A stretch of 64,000 nucleotides of DNA from Bacteroidales bacterium UBA4814 (GCA_002402465.1 DHFW01000030.1:62001-126000), one strand, 5' to 3'; shown: positions 16,958 through 27,539, numbered from the stretch's first letter. Made by a program: numbers and translations. Notes: generated from the sequence alone by a model not told the origin.

Positions 16958-18061
16958 ATGATTCAGGTAAATATTGTTAAAAGGGCCTTGGATAGCTTGG
17001 AAAAATGGAATCAGAAGAACCACCTGCTGGTGGGCTTCGATGGCTTCGTGGACGAGATCATTCATGTGGTCGACAAGCGCAAAAACCCAGATGAGTACCA
17101 GCGCATTAATGACATCAAGGCCTTTTCTGAACGCATTGCTTCGGTGGCAGGTCTCAGCACCAATATCGAACTGGTGCCCACCCAAACCAAATTGGGCGGA
17201 AACGGCCCCATTATGGCCAATGCCATTATTGCCCAGGGGCATGAGGTCACCTATGTGGGCGCTTTGGGCAAGTATTTTATCCACCCCGTATTTCGCGAAT
17301 TTGCCGGCCAGTGTAAAAAGGTGATCTCGCTGACAGAACCCGGTTATACCGACGCCCTCGAATTTTTCGATGGAAAAATTATGCTTGGAAAGATGAACAA
17401 CCTGGTGGAGGTCAGCTACGACAACCTGCTGGAGAAAATGCCCGAAAGCGACATAATTGCCTTGCTTGAAGAGGTGCATCTGGTTGCCTTTACCAACTGG
17501 ACCATGCTGGCAAACCTTAACACCATTCTTGAAGCTTTTGGCCGGCTTATGCAAAGCCAGAAGAAAAAGCCAAAAGTATTTATCGACCTGGCCGACCCCA
17601 AAAAGCGAACCACCGAAGATATTCGCAAAGTGCTGGGTGTCATTTCAGGCTTGCCCTGCGAAACCGTGCTGAGCATGAACCTGAGCGAATCGACCATTAT
17701 TAGCCTGGTGCTGGGCATTAAGGAAGATGAGATTCTGTCGAGGGCCATTCAGATTCGCGACAAGATGGGCGTTTCGGGCATAGTGATTCACCCGGTTAAC
17801 GGTGCAGCCATTGCACATCAGAAAGAAAGCGTGTGGATGGAGGGTCCGTATACCTCAAAACCGAAACTGACCACCGGGGCCGGCGACAACTTCAACGCCG
17901 GCTTCTGCAACGCTTGGCTGGGCGGCTTTGAACCCGGACAGTGCCTGGCTTTGGGCGTCAGCACTTCGGGATTTTATGTGCGCAATGGAAAATCTCCCTC
18001 AAGAGCCGAGCTGCTTAAGTTCATGAAAAAATGGGCTGACGCCAACTGCGGCCCGATATAA
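16958..18061 (+). CDS. PfkB-family carbohydrate kinase
   Basis: The 367-residue protein belongs to the ribokinase fold. The N-terminal part has FDGFVDEIIHVVDKR and GGNGPIMANAII, the substrate-side pattern; the C-terminal part has the ATP-site signature TTGAGDNFNAGFCNAWLGG, with the GAGD anion hole and catalytic Asp. I chose the ATG at 16958 rather than a TTG 12 codons upstream because it gives the usual start. It follows malQ by 38 bases. Its sugar is not obvious: PfkB enzymes use fructose, ribose, adenosine or sugar phosphates, and the context only suggests glucose or fructose metabolism. Confidence 0.87.
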   Translation: MIQVNIVKRALDSLEKWNQKNHLLVGFDGFVDEIIHVVDKRKNPDEYQRINDIKAFSERIASVAGLSTNIELVPTQTKLGGNGPIMANAIIAQGHEVTYVGALGKYFIHPVFREFAGQCKKVISLTEPGYTDALEFFDGKIMLGKMNNLVEVSYDNLLEKMPESDIIALLEEVHLVAFTNWTMLANLNTILEAFGRLMQSQKKKPKVFIDLADPKKRTTEDIRKVLGVISGLPCETVLSMNLSESTIISLVLGIKEDEILSRAIQIRDKMGVSGIVIHPVNGAAIAHQKESVWMEGPYTSKPKLTTGAGDNFNAGFCNAWLGGFEPGQCLALGVSTSGFYVRNGKSPSRAELLKFMKKWADANCGPI

Positions 18062-18076
18062 GATTTTATTCTTTTC

Positions 18077-18189
18077 TGTGAACGGTCCGCTTTTTTTTTT
18101 GGATATTAATCTGTATTAGGTGTAAATTACCGAAAAACAATACAATATAGGTTTTGGCTCAAGCTTGGATATAACTCTGACCGTTCACA
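18077..18189. repeat. 113-bp element bounded by 11-bp inverted repeats
   Basis: TGTGAACGGTC (18077-18087) and its exact reverse complement GACCGTTCACA (18179-18189) bracket 91 AT-rich bases within the 341-base spacer after the PfkB kinase. No coding capacity is visible. I see no clear target-site duplication, so it may be either a miniature mobile element remnant or a long-range RNA stem. The rest of the spacer, up to 18402, shows nothing recognisable. Confidence 0.4.
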
Positions 18190-18402
18190 AAGAAAAACAA
18201 CTCTTTTAAAAAAAAATAAAAACCAAGCTTATAATCAACATCTCCTTGATTTTTGCCGCTTCTTTTATAGCCATTGCCAGCGCTCCCAACCTCGGATTCT
18301 CTTTCATTGTTTTGGTTCCGGGCTCCTGCCATTTTGCCAGGGCCCGGTTTTTTTGCCCCGGGCAATCAGTATCAGCGCAAAAGGCCTAACTTTAATACCC
18401 AA

Positions 18403-19089
18403 ATGTGCTTCAAAAATTTTGTTACAAACATGTTTTTTGTCCCCCCCCGATGGCTGCAGGCCCTTACTGCTGGTTTTCTTGTCTGGCGTCTCCCTGGCGG
18501 GGAAAAGATAATGTTTCTGACTTTTGATGATGGCCCAACCCCCGGAATTACCGAAAAAGTAATGGAGGTTTTGGAACACTATAATGCCAGGGCCACATTT
18601 TTTTTGCTTGGGAATAATGCAGTGGCCTACCCTCGCCTGGTAGAAGCAATTCTGGCCGGGGGACATTCCATAGGAAACCATGGCTGGGAGCACTGCAGCG
18701 GATGGAAAACCAGTACCCGGAATTATCTTGCCAATGCCCAAAAAGCGGCTCCTTTCACCTCATTCTCCTTGTTCAGGCCCCCATACGGACGCATCTGGCC
18801 CTGGCAGGCCCGGGCTTTGCGCAAAAGGGGCTTCCAGGTGGTAATGTGGTCGGTGCTGGGCCACGACTACGAAGAAATCACTGATCGGGAGGTTGTCCTG
18901 CAAAAGCTTATTTCCCTTGCGGGAAAAGGTAGTATAGTGCTGTTGCACGATTCCGCGAAAGCGGCCGGAAACTGTCTTTTTTTACTGGAAGGCCTGCTAA
19001 AGCATTTTTCCGCACTGGGATATTCATTCGAAGCTTTGCCTGTAACACAGAAACCCACTCCAACAGGGCAGGCATCTGCAAATTATTGA
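18403..19089 (+). CDS. Polysaccharide deacetylase (NodB-homology, CE4)
   Basis: CE4 enzymes remove N- or O-acetyl groups from chitin, peptidoglycan or exopolysaccharide in a metal-dependent reaction. The NodB signature is complete: FLTFDDGPTP (catalytic Asp pair), GHSIGNHGWEH (HxxxH metal ligands), FRPPYGRIW (motif 3), WSVLGHDYEE and IVLLHDS near the end. The frame is open further upstream, to 18274, but that part is unlike the family; the ATG at 18403 (229 residues) or at 18430 is more likely. There is no clear signal peptide, only a hydrophobic stretch near residue 20. Such short enzymes are common in Bacteroidota; the substrate is unknown. Confidence 0.9.
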   Translation: MCFKNFVTNMFFVPPRWLQALTAGFLVWRLPGGEKIMFLTFDDGPTPGITEKVMEVLEHYNARATFFLLGNNAVAYPRLVEAILAGGHSIGNHGWEHCSGWKTSTRNYLANAQKAAPFTSFSLFRPPYGRIWPWQARALRKRGFQVVMWSVLGHDYEEITDREVVLQKLISLAGKGSIVLLHDSAKAAGNCLFLLEGLLKHFSALGYSFEALPVTQKPTPTGQASANY

Positions 19090-19133
19090 TATTTTTGCAT
19101 GAACGAAAAATTTGGGGTTCTTTTAAGAAACTT

Positions 19134-21005
19134 ATGCCAACCAATCAAAGTCATACCCTGGCGCTTTTGCGGCCGGTTATTTTTTTAGCTGCAGGCTTGT
19201 TTCTGTTTGCTTGTGCCAACGTGGTAAGCCCAACCGGAGGGCCTCGCGACGAAACACCGCCCGTGGTGGTGCGAAGCACCCCGCCCAACTACTCACCCAA
19301 TTTTGTGGGCGGCGAAATCCGCATTTATTTTGATGAGTTTGTGGAACTTAAACAAATAAACCAGAAGTTGCTCATTTCGCCTCCCCTCGAAAAACAACCC
19401 GTGGTGAAACTCAGGGGACGATCGGTAATTATTGAACTGGAAGAAGAGTTGCGCCGCAACACCACCTACAACTTTTTCTTTGGCGATGCCATTGTTGATA
19501 TAACAGAAGGCAACGCCATTCCTAACTTCCAGTTTGTGGTGTCCACCGGGCCTTTTGTTGACTCCCTGTCTATTGCAGGGCGCGTTACAGAGGCATTCAG
19601 CCTCAAACCCGCCGAAGGAGTGTATGTGATGCTTTACGATCAGGACTACGATTCCATTCCTTACCTTGAGCGGCCGGTTTACCTGGCCAAAAGTGACAAG
19701 GAAGGCCGATTCAACATCAGCAATATGCGCGAAGGGATTTATAAAATTTTTGCGCTGGACGATTTAAACTCCAACTTTTTGTACGATCTGCCCAACGAGC
19801 GCATTGCCTTTCTCGACAGCCTCATTACGCCCCAATACGTTGAACCTGTCGCCCAGATTGAAGATCCTGACCTTGACCACGAGCACGATCATGAGTATGG
19901 CCACGACCATGGGGCGCCCGATGAGTTTCCTGCAGCCCTGCCCGAAGGTGAAGCCCCGGATGTTGGCTTACCTGAAGATCATCAGGCTGTTGAAGACAGC
20001 TTCGCCGGGATGGCAGCTTCCATGGATGCCGTGCAATTGGAACTCAGGCTTTTCCAGGAAGCCGATACCGTGCAGCGTATCATGTCGGCCTCGCTGGTGC
20101 GCAGTGGGCTCATGCAAATTGTGTTTCGGGTGCCGTTCGACAGCCTTGCGGTGCGCGACCTGAATGGAGCACTGGGGCCCGACTGGTATTTGCCTGAGCG
20201 TTCAAAAAATCGCGACACCCTGCTGTTGTGGCTGATTCCTCCGGCTGCCGACACTCTTTATCTGGAGGTGGCTGATCGCGGGCAGGTGCTCGACACCCTT
20301 TTGTTGTCAACCCGTCCGCGTGAGGTCAGGGGGCGCGGCGCTGCTGCCGCTGAAACCATAGAAACAGTCGGTCTTCGAATGAATGCCAGCCGGGGCACCA
20401 AACTGCCATACTTCGAACCACTTACTATAACAGCTTCCAACCCCCTGCAAGCCTTCGACGCCACAGCCATAAGTTTGATGACCGCCGACTCGGTGGCGGT
20501 GGAGGTTGCTTTTGATTTTGCCGATGCGGTGCAGCGCCGCGTTAAACTGCTAACAACCCTTGAACAGGGTCAGGGCTATCTTATAGAAATACTTCCCGGA
20601 GCCTTTACCGATATTTTCGGCCTGACCAACGATACGCTTAAGGCGTCGTTCACAACCACACAATTTGAAGACTATGGCATTCTTTTCCTGATATTGGAGG
20701 TAAACCAACCATCGGTTGCGGATGATGAAACCCAATTACCCGGGCAATTTCTTCTTCAGTTGCTCGACAAGGATGGCAAGATGCTTCGCGAAAAGAATAT
20801 TGCAGGTAGTGGCCTTTATGAGTTTGAACACCTGCTTCCCGGAAATTACGGGCTGCGCCTCGTTCATGATTTAAATAAAAACGGCCGCTGGGATACGGGG
20901 CACTACCTGAGAAAGATACAACCGGAACCCGTGTTTTTGTTCGATGGTGTGTTACAGATTCGACAAAACTGGGAGTCGGAAATAAACTGGAATGTTAACT
21001 TGTGA
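19134..21005 (+). CDS. Ig-like (Big_5) domain lipoprotein with a His-rich insert
   Basis: The 623-residue product starts with a lipoprotein signal ending at Cys27 (GLFLFAC). It is followed by TGGPRDETPPVVVRSTPPN, the hallmark opening of a Big_5/SbsA Ig-like domain (~35-140) common in Bacteroidota. A carboxypeptidase-regulatory-like beta module follows (~145-215, MREGIYKIFALDDLNSNFLY). Residues ~243-262 are an unusual acidic-histidine stretch (DLDHEHDHEYGHDHGAPDE). The C-terminal third ends with another beta module (LPGNYGLRLVHDLNKNGRWD). I chose ATG 19134 because it puts the signal peptide at the N-terminus. Function is unknown; surface or periplasmic structural and metal-binding roles are possible. 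Confidence 0.8.
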   Translation: MPTNQSHTLALLRPVIFLAAGLFLFACANVVSPTGGPRDETPPVVVRSTPPNYSPNFVGGEIRIYFDEFVELKQINQKLLISPPLEKQPVVKLRGRSVIIELEEELRRNTTYNFFFGDAIVDITEGNAIPNFQFVVSTGPFVDSLSIAGRVTEAFSLKPAEGVYVMLYDQDYDSIPYLERPVYLAKSDKEGRFNISNMREGIYKIFALDDLNSNFLYDLPNERIAFLDSLITPQYVEPVAQIEDPDLDHEHDHEYGHDHGAPDEFPAALPEGEAPDVGLPEDHQAVEDSFAGMAASMDAVQLELRLFQEADTVQRIMSASLVRSGLMQIVFRVPFDSLAVRDLNGALGPDWYLPERSKNRDTLLLWLIPPAADTLYLEVADRGQVLDTLLLSTRPREVRGRGAAAAETIETVGLRMNASRGTKLPYFEPLTITASNPLQAFDATAISLMTADSVAVEVAFDFADAVQRRVKLLTTLEQGQGYLIEILPGAFTDIFGLTNDTLKASFTTTQFEDYGILFLILEVNQPSVADDETQLPGQFLLQLLDKDGKMLREKNIAGSGLYEFEHLLPGNYGLRLVHDLNKNGRWDTGHYLRKIQPEPVFLFDGVLQIRQNWESEINWNVNL

Positions 21006-21129
21006 ACAACTCCCCTTTAAAATTCGCCTTCTGATATTATCTGTATTTATCCTAGTATAAAGAAAAAAACTGTTTATCTAATTTTTCTTTTTTCTAGTGA
21101 TGGTGTTCGGTTAGAAAGGTTTTAAAGTC

Positions 21130-21137
21130 TAACTTTG
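21130..21137 (+). promoter_or_regulatory. Candidate -7 element for the methylmalonyl-CoA operon
   Basis: TAACTTTG matches TAnnTTTG and lies 28 bases before the mce start, in the spacer after the preceding gene. A clear -33 TTTG is missing at the usual distance. Confidence 0.4.
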
Positions 21138-21165
21138 CGCCATGTTTTAACCTAACATTTTAGCT

Positions 21166-21579
21166 ATGAAGCTTTCGCATATTGAACACATCGGAATTGC
21201 GGTAAAAAATCTGGAAGAATCCATTAAGTTTTACGAAGAGGTGCTTGGTCTGAAGTGTTATGCCATTGAAGAGGTTAAGGATCAGCGCGTTAAAACGGCT
21301 TTCTTTAAGGTAGGTCAAACTAAGGTTGAGTTGCTCGAATCGACTGACCCTGAAGGACCTATTGGCAAATTCATTGAGAAAAAAGGCGAGGGTGTGCACC
21401 ACCTGGCTTTTGCAGCCGAAGGCATTGAAGGCGCCCTGGAAGAGCTTCATCACAAGGGTGTGCAGCTTATCGACAAAGCGCCCCGTAAAGGTGCCGAAGG
21501 GCTCGACATTGCTTTCCTCCATCCAAAGTCCACTCATGGCGTACTTATGGAACTTTGCGAAAACAAAAATAAATTATAA
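21166..21579 (+). CDS. mce: Methylmalonyl-CoA epimerase
   Basis: The enzyme interconverts (R)- and (S)-methylmalonyl-CoA, linking the B12-dependent mutase to the decarboxylase encoded next door. The 137 residues form the expected pair of glyoxalase-type beta-alpha-beta modules, with metal ligands in HIEHIGIAV near the start, EGVHHLAF in the middle and LMELCE at the end. The gene opens a five-gene run; 20 bases separate it from mmdA. With mmdA, oadG, mmdC and oadB it forms the succinate-to-propionate branch typical of propionate-producing Bacteroidota. Confidence 0.96.
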   Translation: MKLSHIEHIGIAVKNLEESIKFYEEVLGLKCYAIEEVKDQRVKTAFFKVGQTKVELLESTDPEGPIGKFIEKKGEGVHHLAFAAEGIEGALEELHHKGVQLIDKAPRKGAEGLDIAFLHPKSTHGVLMELCENKNKL

Positions 21580-21599
21580 TCATATAAAATTCTTTTTGT

Positions 21600-23159
21600 A
21601 TGTCTTTCGAAAATAAGATCAAGGAACTTCTGGAGAAGAGGGAGCAGGCCAAACTGGGCGGCGGGCAGAAACGCATCGATGCCCAGCACCACAAAGGCAA
21701 ACTGACAGCCCGCGAACGCATTGACTTGCTGCTCGATGAGGGAAGCTTCGAAGAGTTCGATATGTTTGTTACCCACCGCTGCAACGACTTCGGCCTGGAG
21801 AAGCAGCAGTATTACTCCGATGGGGTAATTACCGGCTTCGGCACCATCGATGGGCGCCTGGTGTATGTGTTTGCCCAGGACTTTACCGTTTTTGGCGGCT
21901 CGCTTTCGCTGGCTTACGCCGAAAAGATCTGCAAGGTAATGGATAAAGCCCTGAAAATGGGTGCTCCCGTTATTGGTTTGAACGACAGCGGTGGCGCTCG
22001 CATTCAGGAAGGGGTGAACAGCCTGGCCGGATATGCCGAAATTTTTCAGCGCAACATCATGTCTTCCGGCGTTATTCCGCAAATTAGCGGGATTTTCGGG
22101 CCTTGTGCAGGCGGTGCCGTTTATTCGCCCGCCCTTACCGACTTCACTATTATGACCAAGGAAAACAGCTATATGTTTGTTACCGGTCCTAAGGTGGTAA
22201 AAACCGTTACCGGCGAAGTGGTTACCGAACAGGAGCTTGGTGGTGCCATGACACACGGCACCAAGTCGGGCGTGACCCACTTTATTGCCGACGATGAGCA
22301 GGAAGGCCTTTTGCTTATTCGCAAGTTGCTCAGCTTTCTGCCGCAAAACAATCTCGAAGAACCTCCATTGGCACCCTGCGATGACCCCATCGACCGCCTG
22401 GAAGATGAATTGAACTCCATAATCCCCGAAAATCCCAACAAGCCTTACAACGTTAAGGATGTGATTTACGCCATTGTCGATTACAGCGAGTTTCTCGAGG
22501 TGCAGCGCAACTATGCCCCCAATATTGTGACTGGCTTTGCCCACTTTAACGGAATGCCCGTGGGTGTTGTAGCCAACCAGCCCAACTACCTGGCAGGGGT
22601 GCTCGACATCAACGCTTCGCGCAAGGCGGCCCGTTTTGTTCGCTTCTGCGATGCCTTTAATATTCCGCTGGTGACCCTGGTTGATGTTCCCGGGTTCCTG
22701 CCTGGCACCACCCAGGAGTATGGCGGTATTATTATTCATGGAGCCAAACTACTCTATGCCTATGGAGAAGCCACCGTGCCCAAGGTAACCATTATCCTGC
22801 GCAAGGCCTATGGCGGCGCATATTGCGTAATGAGCTCCAAGCACCTGCGCGGCGACATCAACTACGCCTGGCCAATGGCCGAGATTGCCGTTATGGGGCC
22901 TAAAGGCGCCATTGAGGTGCTGCGAAGCAAGGAGATCAAAGCCCTGGAAAGCGAAGAAGAGAAAACCAGATTTGTGGTAGAGCAGGAAAAAGAATACCTC
23001 GACAAGTTTGCCACCCCTTATCATGCGGCCAAATTCGGTTATATCGACGATGTAATCGAGCCGCGCAACACCCGCTTCAGGGTTATCAGGGCCCTGCAAT
23101 CGCTGGCTACCAAAAAAGACCTCAACCCGCCCAAGAAACATTCTAACCTGCCTTTGTAA
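21600..23159 (+). CDS. mmdA: Methylmalonyl-CoA decarboxylase / propionyl-CoA carboxylase carboxyltransferase subunit
   Basis: This 519-residue subunit transfers the carboxyl group of (S)-methylmalonyl-CoA to the biotin carrier, leaving propionyl-CoA. Crotonase-fold motifs are clear: KLTARERIDLLLDEGSFEEF at the start, FGGSLSLAYAEKICKVMDKA, NDSGGARIQEGVNSLAGYAE, GPCAGGAVYSPALTDF and KAYGGAYCVMSS in the C-terminal half. Length matches the family. Because the carrier and the membrane beta and gamma subunits are encoded immediately downstream, a Na+-pumping decarboxylase is more likely than a biosynthetic carboxylase. Confidence 0.96.
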   Translation: MSFENKIKELLEKREQAKLGGGQKRIDAQHHKGKLTARERIDLLLDEGSFEEFDMFVTHRCNDFGLEKQQYYSDGVITGFGTIDGRLVYVFAQDFTVFGGSLSLAYAEKICKVMDKALKMGAPVIGLNDSGGARIQEGVNSLAGYAEIFQRNIMSSGVIPQISGIFGPCAGGAVYSPALTDFTIMTKENSYMFVTGPKVVKTVTGEVVTEQELGGAMTHGTKSGVTHFIADDEQEGLLLIRKLLSFLPQNNLEEPPLAPCDDPIDRLEDELNSIIPENPNKPYNVKDVIYAIVDYSEFLEVQRNYAPNIVTGFAHFNGMPVGVVANQPNYLAGVLDINASRKAARFVRFCDAFNIPLVTLVDVPGFLPGTTQEYGGIIIHGAKLLYAYGEATVPKVTIILRKAYGGAYCVMSSKHLRGDINYAWPMAEIAVMGPKGAIEVLRSKEIKALESEEEKTRFVVEQEKEYLDKFATPYHAAKFGYIDDVIEPRNTRFRVIRALQSLATKKDLNPPKKHSNLPL

Positions 23160-23172
23160 ATAATTGTCAGCT

Positions 23173-23619
23173 ATGAACGTTGCTTTGTTTATAACACTTG
23201 TTGCACAAAACGCCACAGCCGGGGCTGCAGAAGCCATGGATGATATGGACAAGTTTGTGCATAACGATCCCTATGGTGGCATCATGGCCCTGGTGGGAAT
23301 GAGTATTGTTTTTTCTGCCCTGCTGCTGCTTTATATCATTTTTTCGAACACCCCGATGCTGTTTACTTTCTCGTTCAGGCAGCGGCTCAAAAAAGCCCTG
23401 ACTTTTAAAAAGAAGGAAGAAGTGCCAGTGGAGACACCGGTGCAGAAGCAGGAAGAACTTTCGGGTGAAGTAAATGCCGCCATTGCCGCAGCCATTCACC
23501 TGTATCGCTCCGAACTGCACGACTTCGAGGATACGGTACTTACCATAAAGAAAGTATCGAGAACCTATTCGCCTTGGAGTTCAAAAATTTATGGTTTGCG
23601 CAAACCGCTTGCTAATTAA
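23173..23619 (+). CDS. oadG: OadG-type gamma/delta subunit of the sodium-pumping decarboxylase
   Basis: The small subunit (148 residues) anchors and assembles the decarboxylase complex. It has one transmembrane helix (~34-57, GGIMALVGMSIVFSALLLLY) after a short N-terminal segment. A charged cytoplasmic region follows, with PVETPVQKQEELSG as linker and then GEVNAAIAAAIHLYRSE, the block conserved in this family. The ATG at 23173 is preferred over a TTG three codons earlier. It sits between mmdA and the biotin carrier gene. Confidence 0.87.
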   Translation: MNVALFITLVAQNATAGAAEAMDDMDKFVHNDPYGGIMALVGMSIVFSALLLLYIIFSNTPMLFTFSFRQRLKKALTFKKKEEVPVETPVQKQEELSGEVNAAIAAAIHLYRSELHDFEDTVLTIKKVSRTYSPWSSKIYGLRKPLAN

Positions 23620-23671
23620 CAGATCATTAAAAGGTAATGCAGCGTGTAATTAACCTGACAAATAATTACAG

Positions 23672-24112
23672 ATGAAGAAATTTAAGTTTACAATACATGG
23701 TAATGTGTATGATGTGAGTATCCTCAATGTGGAAGAAAACATCATTGATCTTGAAGTAAACGGTTCGTCGTATCAGGTAGAGGTCGACAAGACTATTCAG
23801 CCTGTTAAGACTCCCAGGCTGGTGCGTCAGCGGGTAGTGCCCGATACCGAGGCGACTCCTGCAATTGGAACAGGAGCCAAAGGGCAAGTTTCGGGAGTTG
23901 GTGTTATCAAGTCGCCTTTGCCGGGCACCGTGCTCAGCATACTAGTTAAAGTGGGCGACCCCGTGAAGGTTGGGCAGAAGCTGATGGTGCTCGAGGCCAT
24001 GAAAATGGAAAATAACATTGACAGCGACAAGGACGGGAAAGTGCTTGCCGTCAGGGTTAACCCCGGACAGGCAGTGATGGAAGGTGATGTGCTGATTGAA
24101 ATAGGAGCGTAG
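23672..24112 (+). CDS. mmdC: Biotin carboxyl carrier subunit of methylmalonyl-CoA decarboxylase
   Basis: The 146-residue protein ends in a biotinyl/lipoyl domain (~75-145) with the biotinylation motif EAMKMENNI; Lys111 should carry biotin. The N-terminal part (MKKFKFTIHGNVYDVSILNV) is the adaptor found in decarboxylase carriers, and a Pro/Thr/Ala-containing linker joins the two. It shuttles the carboxyl group from MmdA to the membrane subunit OadB, where decarboxylation drives Na+ export. Two bases separate it from oadB. Confidence 0.95.
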   Translation: MKKFKFTIHGNVYDVSILNVEENIIDLEVNGSSYQVEVDKTIQPVKTPRLVRQRVVPDTEATPAIGTGAKGQVSGVGVIKSPLPGTVLSILVKVGDPVKVGQKLMVLEAMKMENNIDSDKDGKVLAVRVNPGQAVMEGDVLIEIGA

Positions 24113-24114
24113 TT

Positions 24115-25278
24115 ATGGACAACGGAATTTTCAGTTTCATTCTCGGACAGGTCAGCGAATTCCTTGGTTATACGGCCTTTGCGCATATTACCATCGGTCA
24201 CGTGGTGATGATTTGCGTGGGACTGTTTTTTATTAATCTGGCCATCACCAAGCATTACGAACCCCTGCTGCTTATTCCCATTGGCTTTGGTATTCTTATT
24301 GGAAATATTCCCTTTGCAGAAAATACCGGCCTGCAGATTGGCATTTATGAAGAAGGCAGCGTGCTTAATATGCTTTACTTCGGGGTGCAACGCGGTATTT
24401 ATCCGCCCATTATCTTCCTGGGCATTGGGGCCATGACCGACTTTTCGTCATTGCTATCCAAGCCCCGGCTGGTACTTCTGGGGGCCGCGGCCCAGTTTGG
24501 TATTTTTGCTGCCTATTCGTCTTCGCTTATGCTGGGCTTTTCGCCCGAGCAAGCCGGTGCTATAGCCATTATTGGCGGCGCCGACGGCCCCACGGCTATC
24601 TTTCTCTCCTCTAAACTGGCGCCTGAGTTTATCGGGCCCATTGCCATTGCAGCCTATTCGTATATGGCCCTGGTACCGGTTATTCAGCCACCCATTATGA
24701 GGCTGCTTACCACCAAAAAAGAGCGCCTCATTCGCATGAAACCCCCGAGGGCGGTGCCAAAGCAAGAAAAAATAATCTTCCCCATTGTGGGCCTTTTGCT
24801 TACTACTTTTATCATGCCCACCGCACTTCCGCTGCTTGGCATGCTGTTTTTTGGCAACCTGCTTAAGGAGAGCGGGGTTACCAACCGCCTGGCCGAAACG
24901 GCCCGCAATTCGCTTATTGATATTGTAACGATTTTCCTGGGGCTTACCGTTGGGGCTTCTACCCAGGCCACCGTATTTCTTACCCAGGAATCATTGCTGA
25001 TTTTCGGGCTGGGTGCAGCTTCCTTCGTGGTGGCTACCTTCAGCGGGGTGCTCTTTGCAAAGGTTATGAACTTCTTTTCAAAGGAAGGCGACAAGATCAA
25101 TCCCCTTATCGGGAATGCCGGCGTATCGGCAGTGCCCGACAGCGCCAGGGTATCGCAACACATTGGCCTTGAATACGACAAGACCAATCACTTGCTTATG
25201 CACGCAATGGCCGCCAATGTATCGGGTGTTATCGGCAGTGCCATTGCTGCAGGTATCCTGCTGAGCTTCCTTACATAG
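24115..25278 (+). CDS. oadB: Sodium-translocating decarboxylase beta subunit
   Basis: This 387-residue integral membrane protein decarboxylates carboxybiotin and couples it to export of Na+. About ten hydrophobic segments are visible. The conserved family block GGADGPTAIFLSSKLAP holds the Asp thought to bind Na+ and the catalytic proton, and FGILIGNIPFAENTGLQI and NRLAETARNSLIDIVTIFLG are also typical. It is the last gene of the operon; a strong terminator lies 21 bases after it. Together with the carrier and MmdA it makes an energy-conserving step of propionate fermentation. Confidence 0.96.
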   Translation: MDNGIFSFILGQVSEFLGYTAFAHITIGHVVMICVGLFFINLAITKHYEPLLLIPIGFGILIGNIPFAENTGLQIGIYEEGSVLNMLYFGVQRGIYPPIIFLGIGAMTDFSSLLSKPRLVLLGAAAQFGIFAAYSSSLMLGFSPEQAGAIAIIGGADGPTAIFLSSKLAPEFIGPIAIAAYSYMALVPVIQPPIMRLLTTKKERLIRMKPPRAVPKQEKIIFPIVGLLLTTFIMPTALPLLGMLFFGNLLKESGVTNRLAETARNSLIDIVTIFLGLTVGASTQATVFLTQESLLIFGLGAASFVVATFSGVLFAKVMNFFSKEGDKINPLIGNAGVSAVPDSARVSQHIGLEYDKTNHLLMHAMAANVSGVIGSAIAAGILLSFLT

Positions 25279-25299
25279 GGTGTTTTACGAACTGCTATA

Positions 25300-25328
25300 A
25301 AAAAAGCACCTTTCGGGGTGCTTTTTTG
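25300..25328 (+). terminator. Rho-independent terminator after oadB
   Basis: AAGCACC and GGTGCTT pair around a short TTTCG loop. The hairpin is preceded by A-rich and followed by T-rich sequence, so it can work in both directions and also serves the converging response regulator gene. Confidence 0.85.
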
Positions 25329-25347
25329 TTTTCCCTGAAAAGGGCTT

Positions 25348-26016
25348 TTAAACTTTGTAAAGGCCGTTTTTGATGGCAAAGGTTACCAGCTTCACGCTGC
25401 TGTCAACGCCGGCTTTGCGAAAGAGGTTGGCTTTGTGCCCGTCGACGGTTCGCTGACTGATAAAGAGTTTATCGGCAATCTCTTTTATGGTGTAGCCTTT
25501 GCAAATGAGCTCAAGCACTTCAAGCTCGCGGCGGGTAAGCTCTTCGCGCAACTCGGGCTCGCGGGGCTCGTCCTTTGAACGACTTTTTACCAGTGAAGTG
25601 GTGAGGGTGGGTATGAGCTCGTCGGAAAAATAATTCTTGTTTTCGGCCACCAGGGCAAGGGCTTTTTTAAGCTCGCTCTCTTCGGCGGTTTTGAGCAAGA
25701 AACCCTTTACACCTGCTTCTAACATGCTTACCAGATACTCTTCTTCGCCAAACATGCTTATGGCTACAATTTTCAGTTCGGGGTAGCGGCGAAGGGCCTC
25801 TTTGGTGGCTTCTATCCCATTGAGCACCGGCATTTGTATGTCCATGAAAATAATGTCGGGGTTCAGTTTCTCGAAGGTATCGAGAAACTCCTGCCCATTG
25901 GTGGCTTCACCGCAAATGGTAACCTGGGGCATTTCTTTTAAAAGCATATTCAAACCCTTACGGAAGATGTGGTGGTCTTCCACAATCATTACCTTGAGTT
26001 TTTTTTCCATGGTCAT
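25348..26016 (-). CDS. NarL/FixJ-type response regulator
   Basis: The 222-residue regulator has a receiver domain (~5-125) with acidic pocket VEDHH, phosphoacceptor Asp59 in IIFMDIQMPVLNGIEA, and a later conserved Lys in FLLKTAEES. A LuxR-type helix-turn-helix follows (~160-222: LTRRELEVLELICKGYTIKE then ISQRTVDGHKANLF). It probably binds DNA as a phosphorylated dimer. The histidine kinase gene 92 bases upstream on the same strand has an HisKA_3 domain, the kinase class that pairs with NarL regulators, so the two very likely form one signalling pair. Confidence 0.95.
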   Translation of the reverse strand: MTMEKKLKVMIVEDHHIFRKGLNMLLKEMPQVTICGEATNGQEFLDTFEKLNPDIIFMDIQMPVLNGIEATKEALRRYPELKIVAISMFGEEEYLVSMLEAGVKGFLLKTAEESELKKALALVAENKNYFSDELIPTLTTSLVKSRSKDEPREPELREELTRRELEVLELICKGYTIKEIADKLFISQRTVDGHKANLFRKAGVDSSVKLVTFAIKNGLYKV

Positions 26017-26108
26017 GAATTTATTTTAAACCGCGAAAGGAAATATTTTTGGCGGCTCCCGTTGTAGCCACAAATTTAAAAGAAAATTCCAAATATATTT
26101 AGTAGCCA

Positions 26109-27539
<1,431 letters not shown>

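Noticed and set aside
18274..18402. Upstream extension of the deacetylase by 43 codons
   Set aside because: Pro/Arg/Gly-rich, unlike the family, and the in-frame ATG at 18403 fits the NodB domain start better.
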